Below, in pieces: positions 1 to 5,818 of a stretch of DNA of 8,271 nt. The translations under genes and the position numbers were made by a program. The notes under the pieces are model-generated. The model was not told the DNA's origin, searched no databases, and was given only the letters and a program-made list of their open reading frames with translations. The stretch spans positions 1-8,271 of the forward strand of contig JAGQIY010000774.1 of the NCBI GenBank assembly GCA_020430865.1, in the 5' to 3' direction. The first letter of the stretch is position 1. Every line of letters begins with the position of its first letter. Origin of the DNA: Myxococcales bacterium (GTDB taxonomy: Bacteria > Myxococcota > Polyangia > Polyangiales > Polyangiaceae).

Positions 1-63
1 ACTTACAGACATGTTACTAGCACGTGCCGCTATCCCCTGCGCGCGCTCGTCCGAGGTGGTTCG

Positions 64-894
64 ATGCAACAACCGTCAGAAATCAACAACCCGATTCGAC
101 TCGGCGACGCGCTACGCTCGATGCGCGCGCTACTCGAGGACCCCGATGACACTCGACTGGTGTTCGAGATCATCGAAGCGCTCAGCGGCAACACGGGACA
201 GCGGCTCCTCGCGCGCCTTCGCCGCACCGAGTCCGGAAGTCAGCTGCTCGCTGACCGCGGCGATGTCTTGCCCTTGTTGCGCGATCGAACCTACCTGACG
301 AGCTTGCCCGAGGGCAGCTTGGGTCGGGCGTACCTCGCGTTCCTGGAACGCGAAGGCATCACGGCAGCGGGATTGGTCGAAGCGAGCGAAACCGGCCGCG
401 AGCTCCCCGACACGCAGCTCGCGCGCGAGCTGCTGTGGCTCCACCATCGACTTCGAGACAGCCACGACCTCTGGCACGCCGTCACGGGTTATCAGGGCGA
501 CCTGATTGGCGAAGGCGCGCTGCTCGCGTTCTCCTTCGCCCAGACCCGCAACCCCGGCATCGGCTTCATCGTCGCTGCGGGCCTGCTGGCTGGACCCTGG
601 GCGCGCGCGAAGTCCAAGCTCGAACCGCTCCGCTACCCGGATGGCAGCCTGGCGCCGCATCCACGGCGGGTGATCCTCGAAGGACTGGTGCGTGGCCTCC
701 GTGCCAAATTTTTCCCCGCGGTAAAATGGGAGGAGCTCCTGGCTCGCCCGCTGGAGGAGGTGCGACGGGAGCTCGCCGTGGGAGCCCCCCCGCGCTATCA
801 GCCGGTGCGAAGCCACGAGGTCGATCTCTCGACGGGGACGCGGCGCGCAAACCCCGACTACGGCCCGACTCAGAACTTCACCGCAACCACCTGA
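64..894 (+). CDS. Coq4-family protein (ubiquinone biosynthesis protein COQ4-like)
   Basis: This 276-residue protein carries the Coq4 signature HD-x2-H-x11-E exactly: H134, D135, H138 and E150, in the stretch HDLWHAVTGY followed by GDLIGE. In the family these residues bind a metal (zinc). Eukaryotic COQ4 is needed for coenzyme Q synthesis and has been linked to oxidative decarboxylation at ring carbon C1. The segment after the motif (GALLAFSFAQT, then a small-residue-rich stretch at 164-178) and the C-terminal KWEELLARPLEEVR segment also fit the family. There is no signal peptide or clear membrane span. The ATG at 64 has a GAGGTGG ribosome binding site just upstream (53-59). The end overlaps the convergent PEGA gene by 25 bp. 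Family membership is strong. The substrate is uncertain, because myxobacteria are known mainly for menaquinone, so a role outside ubiquinone synthesis is possible. Confidence 0.88.
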   Translation: MQQPSEINNPIRLGDALRSMRALLEDPDDTRLVFEIIEALSGNTGQRLLARLRRTESGSQLLADRGDVLPLLRDRTYLTSLPEGSLGRAYLAFLEREGITAAGLVEASETGRELPDTQLARELLWLHHRLRDSHDLWHAVTGYQGDLIGEGALLAFSFAQTRNPGIGFIVAAGLLAGPWARAKSKLEPLRYPDGSLAPHPRRVILEGLVRGLRAKFFPAVKWEELLARPLEEVRRELAVGAPPRYQPVRSHEVDLSTGTRRANPDYGPTQNFTATT

Positions 895-902
895 GTCTGG
901 CC
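862..902. terminator. Possible bidirectional terminator hairpin holding both convergent stop codons
   Basis: GACTCAG (867-873) is the perfect reverse complement of CTGAGTC (891-897). After one mismatch the stem continues with GGCC (862-865) against GGCC (899-902). The loop is 17 nt. The left arm contains the stop of the PEGA gene (TCA on the plus strand, 870-872) and the right arm contains the TGA of coq4 (892-894). No T-run follows on either strand, so it is not a classical intrinsic terminator. It could still act as a transcript 3'-end structure in both directions. Confidence 0.35.
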
Positions 903-2942
903 CGCGCCCACGCGAACCGAGCGCACCTTGCGACCGGTGGGTGAAATGAACACCACGCTGTGAGTGCCGGCAGACACCTTCACGATCTTCGGGGTGCTAC
1001 CGAGCGGCCGCCCGTCGACCACGACGTTGGCGATCGGAATCGACGAGATGCGCAGCGTCGCGCTGCCGGTGGGCGTCGCGGGCTTCGCGGTGTGGGGTAG
1101 CTTGGCCGCCGCCGATCGCGGCACAGCGCTCGCAGTCCTGGCCACCGGAGCGGAAGACTTCTCCTCCTCCGCGGGCTCTGCCTTCCGAGCGTCGCCTGCG
1201 GGCTTTTCGGCAGCGAGCTCCTCGGGGACGTCAGGCTTCGTCTCCTTCTCCGCGACCTTCTCCGCCTCGGGCGCCATATCCACGCGCAGTACGGCTTCCT
1301 CTCCATTGACGACGCTCACCGCCAGGTCGGTGGTCGCCTTGAAGCCGGGTGCGGAGACGCGAACGAAGTGCGGGCCGACATCCAGGGACTTCACCCGACA
1401 GGGCGAGGAGTCGCAGCGCTTCTGACCATCGACGAGCACCTTCGGCGCGTCGATCGCGGACTGCCCTGGACCAGCCACCGTGATGATCAGCTCCCCCTCG
1501 CCTCCCCCGCCGAGCCCCGCGTTCGGTAGCAGGAACAGCAAGCCGACGACCGCAGCCAACCCCAGCACCCCGGCGGCAATCCAGCCGGCAGGGCTCCTCT
1601 GCCGCTGGGGAGGCAAGGTGATCTGCTCGGCCGCGACCGGCGCCAAGCTGGTCTGCTGAGGCGGCGGCTGCGAGTGGTGTTCCTGGATCTGAAAGCTCGG
1701 CGCACGTGGCGCGAGGGGCACTGGAGGCAAGCCGCTCTGCGCCGAGGCATCGATGGGGGGATGAACTGCGGCCACGTCCACTACCCGCGTCGGCGCATCG
1801 TCCGCCTCGTCGTAGTCAGCCAGCGGCATGATTGGCTGCGGCGCGACGGGGGCCTGAGCTTCGACCGGCCCGAGTCCAAGCTGAGTCTTCATGCCCGGCC
1901 GCGGAGCGGGGGGCAACGGACCAGCCACGGGCGGCGCGCTCGGCGCCGGAGGCAGGTTCGGCAACACCAGCGTGCCCCTGCCCTGCGGCGCCGGGGCGGG
2001 CTGCTCCAGCGTCGGCGCTTCGAACTCGCTGGTGGGCACCTCACGGGTCGGAGCGTCCCAGTGCCCGAAGTCGTCGTCGTCGTTCTGGGCCGCTGCCGTT
2101 TCCTCGAGGAACTCACGTGAGGCCTCGTCGATCCGCGCCTGGGTCTCGGGTCCAGGCCCCGAAGTCAGCGAAGGCCCAGACTGGGCCACCAGCGAAGGAC
2201 CCGAGGCGGCGGGTGCCGAGGCGGCGACGAGCGGAGCCGAAGGGCTGCTCCCTGGCGCCGGAGCACTGGGGGCGGAGGCGATGAGCAGGGCATTTTCAGC
2301 GCTCGGCTCGCTGGGCGCTGGAGCCCCGGTCGGCAGCGTGGGCGCCGCGGTCGCGAGCGGAGCGGATTGCCCAGGTTCGCTCGCCGCGGCTTCCCCTGAA
2401 GTGCTTCCGCCCGAAACCGATTGATCGGTCTGAGGTGGCGCGCTGGGCGCCGCTGCCCAGGGCGCGCTCGGAAGCTCCGCCTCTGGCGCGCTCGTCATCG
2501 GACTGCTCACGGCATCGACTTCCACGGCGATCTCCAGCTCCTGTGCGCGCCGACTGGGAGGTGGCGGGGCGCTCCTGGAACCCGGCCCGCCCCGCAAGCT
2601 GGGCGGCGGCGGAGCTGCGCTGCGCTTGCTCGGAGGAGGTGGCGCCGAACGCAGACTCGGAGGAGGCGGGGTGCTGCGGGAGACCGGCCCCGTGCGCAGC
2701 GACGGCGGGGGCGCCGGAGCACCAGCCTCCCCGGGGCGCGGAGGCCGCGGGGGGCGCTTGGAGACTGGGCCGCTCAGCTTTCCACTCGGAGGCCCCGGAG
2801 GCGCACCCTTCGGCTTCGGCGCGGTGCCCAGGAGCATCTGCGCCGCATCGGCGTTCGACACCCTGGACGCCCCAGGACTCGACTCGCGCGGTTTGAGATT
2901 CGCAAACAGTTCATCGTTGGACGCAGCGTCGAGATCACTCAT
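870..2942 (-). CDS. Single-pass membrane protein with long Pro/Ala-rich region and C-terminal PEGA domains
   Basis: This 690-residue protein has no signal peptide. Residues 1-450 are low complexity, rich in Pro, Ala and Ser and probably disordered. They include a PPPPS-L/K/R-R repeat at about 92-132, an acidic patch (NDDDD, 287-291) and two DAPTR motifs (296-300, 382-386). One membrane helix lies at about 454-473, preceded by Arg residues, which favours a cytoplasmic N-terminus. Residues about 483-556 form a PEGA-like domain with a cysteine pair (C510, C515). A Glu/Lys/Ala linker spans about 557-625. A typical PEGA domain closes the protein (about 626-690, with VVVDGRPLGSTP). PEGA domains are beta-rich extracytoplasmic modules, in myxobacteria often attached to Ser/Thr kinases; here no kinase domain is present. 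A role as an envelope-spanning scaffold or kinase substrate is inference. The ATG at 2942 has only a weak ribosome binding site. Confidence 0.85.
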   Translation of the reverse strand: MSDLDAASNDELFANLKPRESSPGASRVSNADAAQMLLGTAPKPKGAPPGPPSGKLSGPVSKRPPRPPRPGEAGAPAPPPSLRTGPVSRSTPPPPSLRSAPPPPSKRSAAPPPPSLRGGPGSRSAPPPPSRRAQELEIAVEVDAVSSPMTSAPEAELPSAPWAAAPSAPPQTDQSVSGGSTSGEAAASEPGQSAPLATAAPTLPTGAPAPSEPSAENALLIASAPSAPAPGSSPSAPLVAASAPAASGPSLVAQSGPSLTSGPGPETQARIDEASREFLEETAAAQNDDDDFGHWDAPTREVPTSEFEAPTLEQPAPAPQGRGTLVLPNLPPAPSAPPVAGPLPPAPRPGMKTQLGLGPVEAQAPVAPQPIMPLADYDEADDAPTRVVDVAAVHPPIDASAQSGLPPVPLAPRAPSFQIQEHHSQPPPQQTSLAPVAAEQITLPPQRQRSPAGWIAAGVLGLAAVVGLLFLLPNAGLGGGGEGELIITVAGPGQSAIDAPKVLVDGQKRCDSSPCRVKSLDVGPHFVRVSAPGFKATTDLAVSVVNGEEAVLRVDMAPEAEKVAEKETKPDVPEELAAEKPAGDARKAEPAEEEKSSAPVARTASAVPRSAAAKLPHTAKPATPTGSATLRISSIPIANVVVDGRPLGSTPKIVKVSAGTHSVVFISPTGRKVRSVRVGAGQTQVVAVKF
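2547..2672 (-). repeat. Coding repeat: PPPPS-x-R units in the PEGA-protein N-terminal region
   Basis: Residues 91-132 of the PEGA-domain protein hold four degenerate units: PPPPSLRSA, PPPPSKRSA, PPPPSLRGG and PPPPSRRA. The first three are about 10 residues apart and the last about 15. A shorter related unit (PPPSLRTG, from residue 78) precedes them. The DNA copies are diverged, so this is a repeat at protein level rather than a recent tandem duplication. Each unit offers a Ser next to a basic residue. Confidence 0.6.
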
Positions 2943-3156
2943 CGTTCGATCCGTTCAAGCCAGAGGGCCGAGGGGTATGTGTCGCGCGATCGCTCGATGC
3001 GTCGCAGGTTTGCGCGGTTCACGTGTCGCCAACCGACCAAGGTACCGTGCGCGAAGGCGCAGCCAACGCACGCCGACTCGGGGGTGGCACTTCACCCCGA
3101 AGCGAGCTGGGCAGAACAGGTCTTGCAGAATCCCCGGCTGGCGACCAGTGCGATCG

Positions 3157-3185
3157 AGCCACGAAAAGCCTAGGTTTTAGCCACG
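3157..3185. promoter_or_regulatory. Candidate operator: direct AGCCACG repeats around an AAAAG-CCTAGG-TTTT core
   Basis: AGCCACG occurs at 3157-3163 and again at 3179-3185, 22 bp start to start, about two helical turns. Between the copies lies AAAAG-CCTAGG-TTTT (3164-3178), a near-palindrome and one of the few AT-rich patches in the spacer. The layout resembles a protein-binding site, but no known consensus matches and no promoter element is evident beside it. Confidence 0.2.
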
Positions 3186-3193
3186 CGGCAAGG

Positions 3194-3241
3194 TTGCAAC
3201 ACCAAACAGACGTCTTCCGTTTGCCAACTTCGCCTTGCAAC
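3194..3241. repeat. Cluster of TTGC(C)AAC short repeats
   Basis: TTGCAAC is present at 3194-3200 (inside the palindrome GTTGCAAC, 3193-3200) and again at 3235-3241. A one-base variant, TTGCCAAC, sits at 3221-3228. The three copies fall in the 100 bp before the likely start of the lipoprotein gene. They may be regulator binding sites or chance repeats. Confidence 0.25.
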
Positions 3242-3297
3242 GCCGCCAGCTCCCCGGAAACCACAAGTCGCGAAACAGGCGTGTTATTCAAGCGGGC

Positions 3298-4266
3298 GTG
3301 TCCGGAAAACTTCACGTCTCAACGACCTGCGAAACTCTCAGGCAACGACCAGCCAGCTCGCGACGCGTCGGCGGCCTGGTGCTCGCCGCTGCTCTGTGCC
3401 TGGTGGCCTGCAACAAGGAGCAACAGGGATCCATGCTCCCCAGCTCGGCCAACCAGCCGCGCTACGCACTGGACCAGCCCTCCAAGCTGCACGACGCGCA
3501 GAACCAGCTGGACGAGCGTGAACGCGCCGCTCGGGAGTCGTTCGGCCACTTCTCCGAGTACCCAGGCAAGCTCAAGCCCGAGCACCACGCGAAGGCCAAG
3601 CAGGTTCTGCAGGTCGCCGCGGAGGAAGGCAAGAGCCAGGACTACGCCAAGGCCGCGTACGAGGCAGAGCTCATCGCAGACTATTTCGACGAGGAAAAAC
3701 AGGGCTTTCAGCAGAAGGTGGGTGGAGCCGCGCAGTACACGGCCAAGCAAGCAGGTTGCAAAGCCGATGTCGCATCCGCGACCGTGCACGCTCTGAACAA
3801 GCACGTCGAGAAGTCGCTGGAGGAGCGACTCGATCGTCACAGCGAGGCGCAGCGCCTGATCGAGGAGAGCGAGAAGTCGCTGGGCAAGGAAGACCGCGAC
3901 GCGCTCGAGGAGCAAGCGAGAGAGCTGAGCCGTACGAGCTACTTGGTCTTCGTCGCGGCGCCGCTGGCGAAGGCGGACATCGAGGCCAAGCTCGCCGAGG
4001 CGGAGCAGGTGCAACGAACCTTGGACGAGAGCGAGAAGGCCTACTCCGAGCGCTCGGAGGACAGCTCACTCGATGAAGCAGAGCGAAAACTGGCTCAGGA
4101 GCGCGCCATCGAGGCCCGGGAAGCCAAGCGACTGCTGGAGAGCGAGAAGCAAGCCGCGACGGAGAAGCTGAAGACCGCAGAAGAGCGCCTGAAGAAGCTC
4201 GGAGAGGACTACGAGCAGGCCCTGCAGCGGCTCTGGGATGGCCTGGCAGGCAGTCCTGCCAGCTAG
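3298..4266 (+). CDS. Lipoprotein of unknown function, highly charged, alpha-helical/coiled coil
   Basis: Numbering from the GTG at 3298 gives 322 residues. Arg-rich positions precede a hydrophobic stretch and a lipobox, LVAC, with C38 as the lipidated cysteine, so this is a type II signal peptide. Asn follows the Cys, which by the E. coli rule does not favour inner-membrane retention. The mature part is rich in Glu, Lys, Ala and Arg and almost entirely helical. Long heptad-like stretches at about 169-214 and 229-314 suggest coiled coils. C154 is the only other cysteine of the mature chain, in the segment QAGCKADVASATVHALNKHV. I recognise no characterised domain. An envelope structural or spacer role is inference. 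The start is uncertain: a TTG at 3235 would add 21 residues, and neither start has a clear ribosome binding site. GTG gives the more normal signal peptide. The gene is divergent from the PEGA gene and convergent with the FMN reductase. Confidence 0.75.
   Translation: MSGKLHVSTTCETLRQRPASSRRVGGLVLAAALCLVACNKEQQGSMLPSSANQPRYALDQPSKLHDAQNQLDERERAARESFGHFSEYPGKLKPEHHAKAKQVLQVAAEEGKSQDYAKAAYEAELIADYFDEEKQGFQQKVGGAAQYTAKQAGCKADVASATVHALNKHVEKSLEERLDRHSEAQRLIEESEKSLGKEDRDALEEQARELSRTSYLVFVAAPLAKADIEAKLAEAEQVQRTLDESEKAYSERSEDSSLDEAERKLAQERAIEAREAKRLLESEKQAATEKLKTAEERLKKLGEDYEQALQRLWDGLAGSPAS
4243..4262. terminator. Perfect 8-bp hairpin at the end of the lipoprotein gene
   Basis: CTGGCAGG (4243-4250) pairs perfectly with CCTGCCAG (4255-4262) around a CAGT loop. 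It ends one base before the TAG stop (4264-4266) and lies 16 bp from the convergent FMN reductase stop. There is no T-run on either side. It is the best terminator candidate at this junction and, being symmetric, could serve both genes. Confidence 0.4.
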
Positions 4267-4308
4267 CTGGTCAGCGCTTCACCTGCAGGGGAAGCAGCGC
4301 TGGTCCAG
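4267..4308. repeat. Imperfect inverted repeat in the convergent junction
   Basis: CTGG (4267-4270) and CAGCGCT (4272-4278) can pair with CCAG (4305-4308) and AGCGCTG (4296-4302). This gives 11 bp in total with a small 1x2 internal loop. The apical loop of 17 nt contains CCTGCAGG. The left arm reaches the first base of the FMN reductase stop and the loop and right arm lie in its last codons. It could reinforce the adjacent perfect hairpin as a transcript end. Confidence 0.25.
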
Positions 4309-4809
4309 CTCCCGGCGAGCCGCTTCCTCGAGGCAACACAGCAGCTCCAAGAGCTGCGTGTCCTCTGCGTCGCCACGCACCACGGGAGTGTCCCAGAGCA
4401 CCCGGGCGCTCACCGCCGCCAGCGTGTTGGTCAGCGCCTCGATGCCGCGGCGACCCCGTTCGACGTGTGGAGTCGACGCCGTCACGGCGACCAGTTTGCG
4501 CTCCAGCTCGCCGCTGCCGATCACCCAGTCCACCCCGTTCTTCAACGCTCCAGGTAGACTGTGACCGTACTCCGGGCAGGCGATCAACACCGCCAGGTGC
4601 GAGCTCAGACAGCTCCGCCACGCGGAAACGCTCTCGATCCCAGAGACGTCGAGATCTGGATTGAAATGAGGTAGCGCCCGCAGTCCATCGAAGATCTCGA
4701 GCTTCAGGGGGTGAGGGGCGAGCTCCTGGGCACGCTTCAACAAGCGTAGATTCCCAGACTCTGCCTGCAGGCTCCCGCACACGCACGCCACTCGTAGAAC
4801 ATCCGTCAT
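4279..4809 (-). CDS. NADPH-dependent FMN reductase-family flavoprotein
   Basis: This 176-residue protein has the flavodoxin-like fold of the NADPH-dependent FMN reductase family, which includes quinone, azo-dye and chromate reductases. VACVCGSLQAESGN (8-20) is the first beta strand and phosphate-binding loop, with Gln where many relatives have Arg. ACPEYGHSLPGALKNGVDW (77-95) matches the flavin-binding PEY-x4-PG-x-LKN-x-DW motif. The length is normal for the family. The expected role is two-electron reduction of quinones or other acceptors in the cytoplasm using NAD(P)H and bound FMN; the true substrate cannot be read from sequence. The ATG at 4809 sits just before the first beta strand. The open frame continues upstream to 5052 but with Arg-rich, non-family sequence, so the shorter form is preferred. 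The ribosome binding site is weak. The C-terminus ends in a CFPC motif (C172, C175), preceded by C158-C159, which is an unusual tail. Confidence 0.87.
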   Translation of the reverse strand: MTDVLRVACVCGSLQAESGNLRLLKRAQELAPHPLKLEIFDGLRALPHFNPDLDVSGIESVSAWRSCLSSHLAVLIACPEYGHSLPGALKNGVDWVIGSGELERKLVAVTASTPHVERGRRGIEALTNTLAAVSARVLWDTPVVRGDAEDTQLLELLCCLEEAARRELDQRCFPCR

Positions 4810-4963
4810 GTACGCGTAGCCTGCCCGCACGAGCGCGGAGCGCAACGCCCAATACGGACGCGATTCCCCGCACCGCGCCGCCGCCAGGGCTCGCGGCTCA
4901 TCGATTCGGGTGTTCTTCGGCGCCTGGCGAGTCGTGATTGGTAGGCTGTTCGTCCATACCCCG

Positions 4964-5713
4964 CTAGCGGCAGCGCTTGGCGGAAACGTCGGACTCGATC
5001 GCGTTGCACGACACCGTCTGCCAGGTGCAGGTCCGCAGCGTCTTGCTGCCACACAGTGGATTCAACGTCGGGCCCGTACGTCCGGTACCGACGAATCCCT
5101 GGCCGCTGCAGCCGCCGATCATCAGCACGGAGCAATTGCTCGGCGCAGCCCCGTACTGGGAGCTGTCCCCCTCTTCCTTCTGGCTGCAGTCGTAGTCGAA
5201 GCTGTCGCTGCCTGACCCAGTTTGGTAGGGCTCCGCGAAGAACTTCATCTGCCCAGGGAACACGTCGGGGTTGTCGTCGTTGCAGTCGCCACCAGTTTCT
5301 AAGTACTCGCCCTCCGGTCGCTCACAGCTCTCGACCACTCCCGAGGAGCGTCCGTAGCCGTCCTTGTCCTGGTCGGGGTACCAGCGCTCGAGCGCGCAGC
5401 CGTCGACGTTCGAGCCGTCCATGCCACCGTCGATCGGCCCCCCGCCTTGGTTGGTCCCCGCGGCCCCAGCGTCCAGCGCACCACCAGCGCCCCCCGTGGG
5501 GCGCCCGGCGGCCCCCGACGCACCACCCGCCCCGGCATTTCCTCCGGGATTCGAGCCAGCGCTGGCTCCACTGCCACCGGCCCCGCTGCCACCGGCCCCG
5601 CTCACGCCGCCTGCCCCGGCGCTTCCGCCGCCACCAGAGAACTCCTCGCCCCCACAGGCGGCGAAGAAGACCACACAGCAGACGGAAGCAAGGAATAGGG
5701 AGCGTACCAGCAT
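4964..5713 (-). CDS. Gly-rich lipoprotein with MopE-type putative metal-binding motif
   Basis: This is a 249-residue secreted lipoprotein. The signal peptide has lipobox FAAC with C20 as the lipidated residue. A Gly/Ala/Ser linker fills about 21-101 and probably acts as a flexible tether from the membrane. Residues about 111-154 carry the MopE-type pattern: WYPDQDKDGYG (111-121), then C130, then GGDCNDDNPDVFPG (141-154). The Asp-rich DxDxDG loop suggests calcium binding, and the family is named after the copper-binding protein MopE. FDYDC (172-176) follows, then a Cys-rich C-terminal part. The mature chain has ten cysteines besides C20, enough for five disulfides. Such lipoproteins are common in Polyangia, usually as large paralogous sets of unknown role. 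The ATG at 5713 has a good GAGGT ribosome binding site. The 154 bp between it and the FMN reductase hold no visible gene. Confidence 0.85.
   Translation of the reverse strand: MLVRSLFLASVCCVVFFAACGGEEFSGGGGSAGAGGVSGAGGSGAGGSGASAGSNPGGNAGAGGASGAAGRPTGGAGGALDAGAAGTNQGGGPIDGGMDGSNVDGCALERWYPDQDKDGYGRSSGVVESCERPEGEYLETGGDCNDDNPDVFPGQMKFFAEPYQTGSGSDSFDYDCSQKEEGDSSQYGAAPSNCSVLMIGGCSGQGFVGTGRTGPTLNPLCGSKTLRTCTWQTVSCNAIESDVSAKRCR
5553..5568. repeat. Perfect 16-bp palindrome inside the Gly-rich linker
   Basis: GAGCCAGCGCTGGCTC reads identically on both strands. It lies in the part of the MopE-type lipoprotein gene that encodes Gly-Ala-Ser-Ala-Gly-Ser. Repetitive GC-rich codons in such linkers make chance palindromes fairly likely. 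Confidence 0.5.
5571..5600. repeat. Perfect tandem duplication of 15 bp (two copies)
   Basis: CTGCCACCGGCCCCG occurs at 5571-5585 and again, without change, at 5586-5600. On the coding (minus) strand each copy encodes a Gly-Ala-Gly-Gly-Ser unit of the linker. Its length is a multiple of three, so gain or loss of a copy keeps the frame. It is a likely site of slippage and length variation between strains. Confidence 0.8.
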
Positions 5714-5747
5714 GAGCTACCTCGGAGGACCCGGAGCGTCGGTGGTC

Positions 5748-5756
5748 ACTATGCCA
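5748..5756 (-). promoter_or_regulatory. Weak candidate extended -10 element upstream of the MopE-type lipoprotein gene
   Basis: On the minus strand the sequence TGG-CATAGT has the TG-N of an extended -10 and a hexamer matching TATAAT at four of six positions. It sits about 35 bp before the ATG at 5713, in the 105-bp divergent spacer shared with the methyltransferase gene. No recognisable -35 accompanies it, so this is only a candidate. Confidence 0.2.
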
Positions 5757-5818
5757 GATCCTGAGCCAGACCGCCCTCGCGCGAGAGTGCCCCGAGCGCA
5801 GGACGGAGACCGCGGCCC

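Larger units (their letters stand above)
2943..3297. other. 355-bp divergent intergenic spacer
   Basis: This spacer separates the divergently transcribed PEGA gene and the coiled-coil lipoprotein gene, so it should hold promoters for both. I find no convincing -35/-10 pair on either strand. It contains a repeat-flanked CCTAGG core (3157-3185) and a cluster of TTGC(C)AAC sequences (3194-3241). Frames open through it are overlaps of neighbouring reading frames with Arg-rich, unconvincing composition. No tRNA or other structured RNA is apparent. Confidence 0.5.

Noticed and set aside
711..717. T-TTC-CCC slippery heptamer in the coq4 frame, in a local AT-rich patch
   Set aside because: The -1 product would be a short Arg/Gly/Pro-rich tail ending at 944, no stimulatory structure is evident, and the normal frame encodes a complete family protein.
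1674..2424. Several plus-strand open frames of 148-177 codons opposite the Pro/Ala-rich region
   Set aside because: They are antisense to a gene of extreme GC-rich codon bias, have Arg/Gly/Ala-rich composition, overlap each other and show no domain.
3086..3101. TGGCAC resembling the -24 half of a sigma-54 promoter
   Set aside because: The required TTGC-type -12 element is absent at the right spacing (CCCCGA instead).
2421..3180. Plus-strand open frames of 153-250 codons running across the PEGA gene start into the spacer
   Set aside because: Arg-rich, overlapping each other, no domain or convincing start; explained by high GC and the opposite-strand gene.
3019..3315. Minus-strand 98-codon frame in the divergent spacer
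   Set aside because: No ribosome binding site, no recognisable motif, and it overlaps the start of the lipoprotein gene.
3019..3796. Plus-strand 257-codon frame overlapping the lipoprotein gene
   Set aside because: Ser/Arg/Thr-rich, no domain; the overlapping frame has a signal peptide with lipobox and helical heptads.
4810..5052. Upstream extension of the FMN reductase frame by 81 codons
   Set aside because: The extension is Arg/Pro/Ala-rich, unlike the family, and overlaps the end of the MopE-type lipoprotein gene. The family fold begins right after the ATG at 4809.
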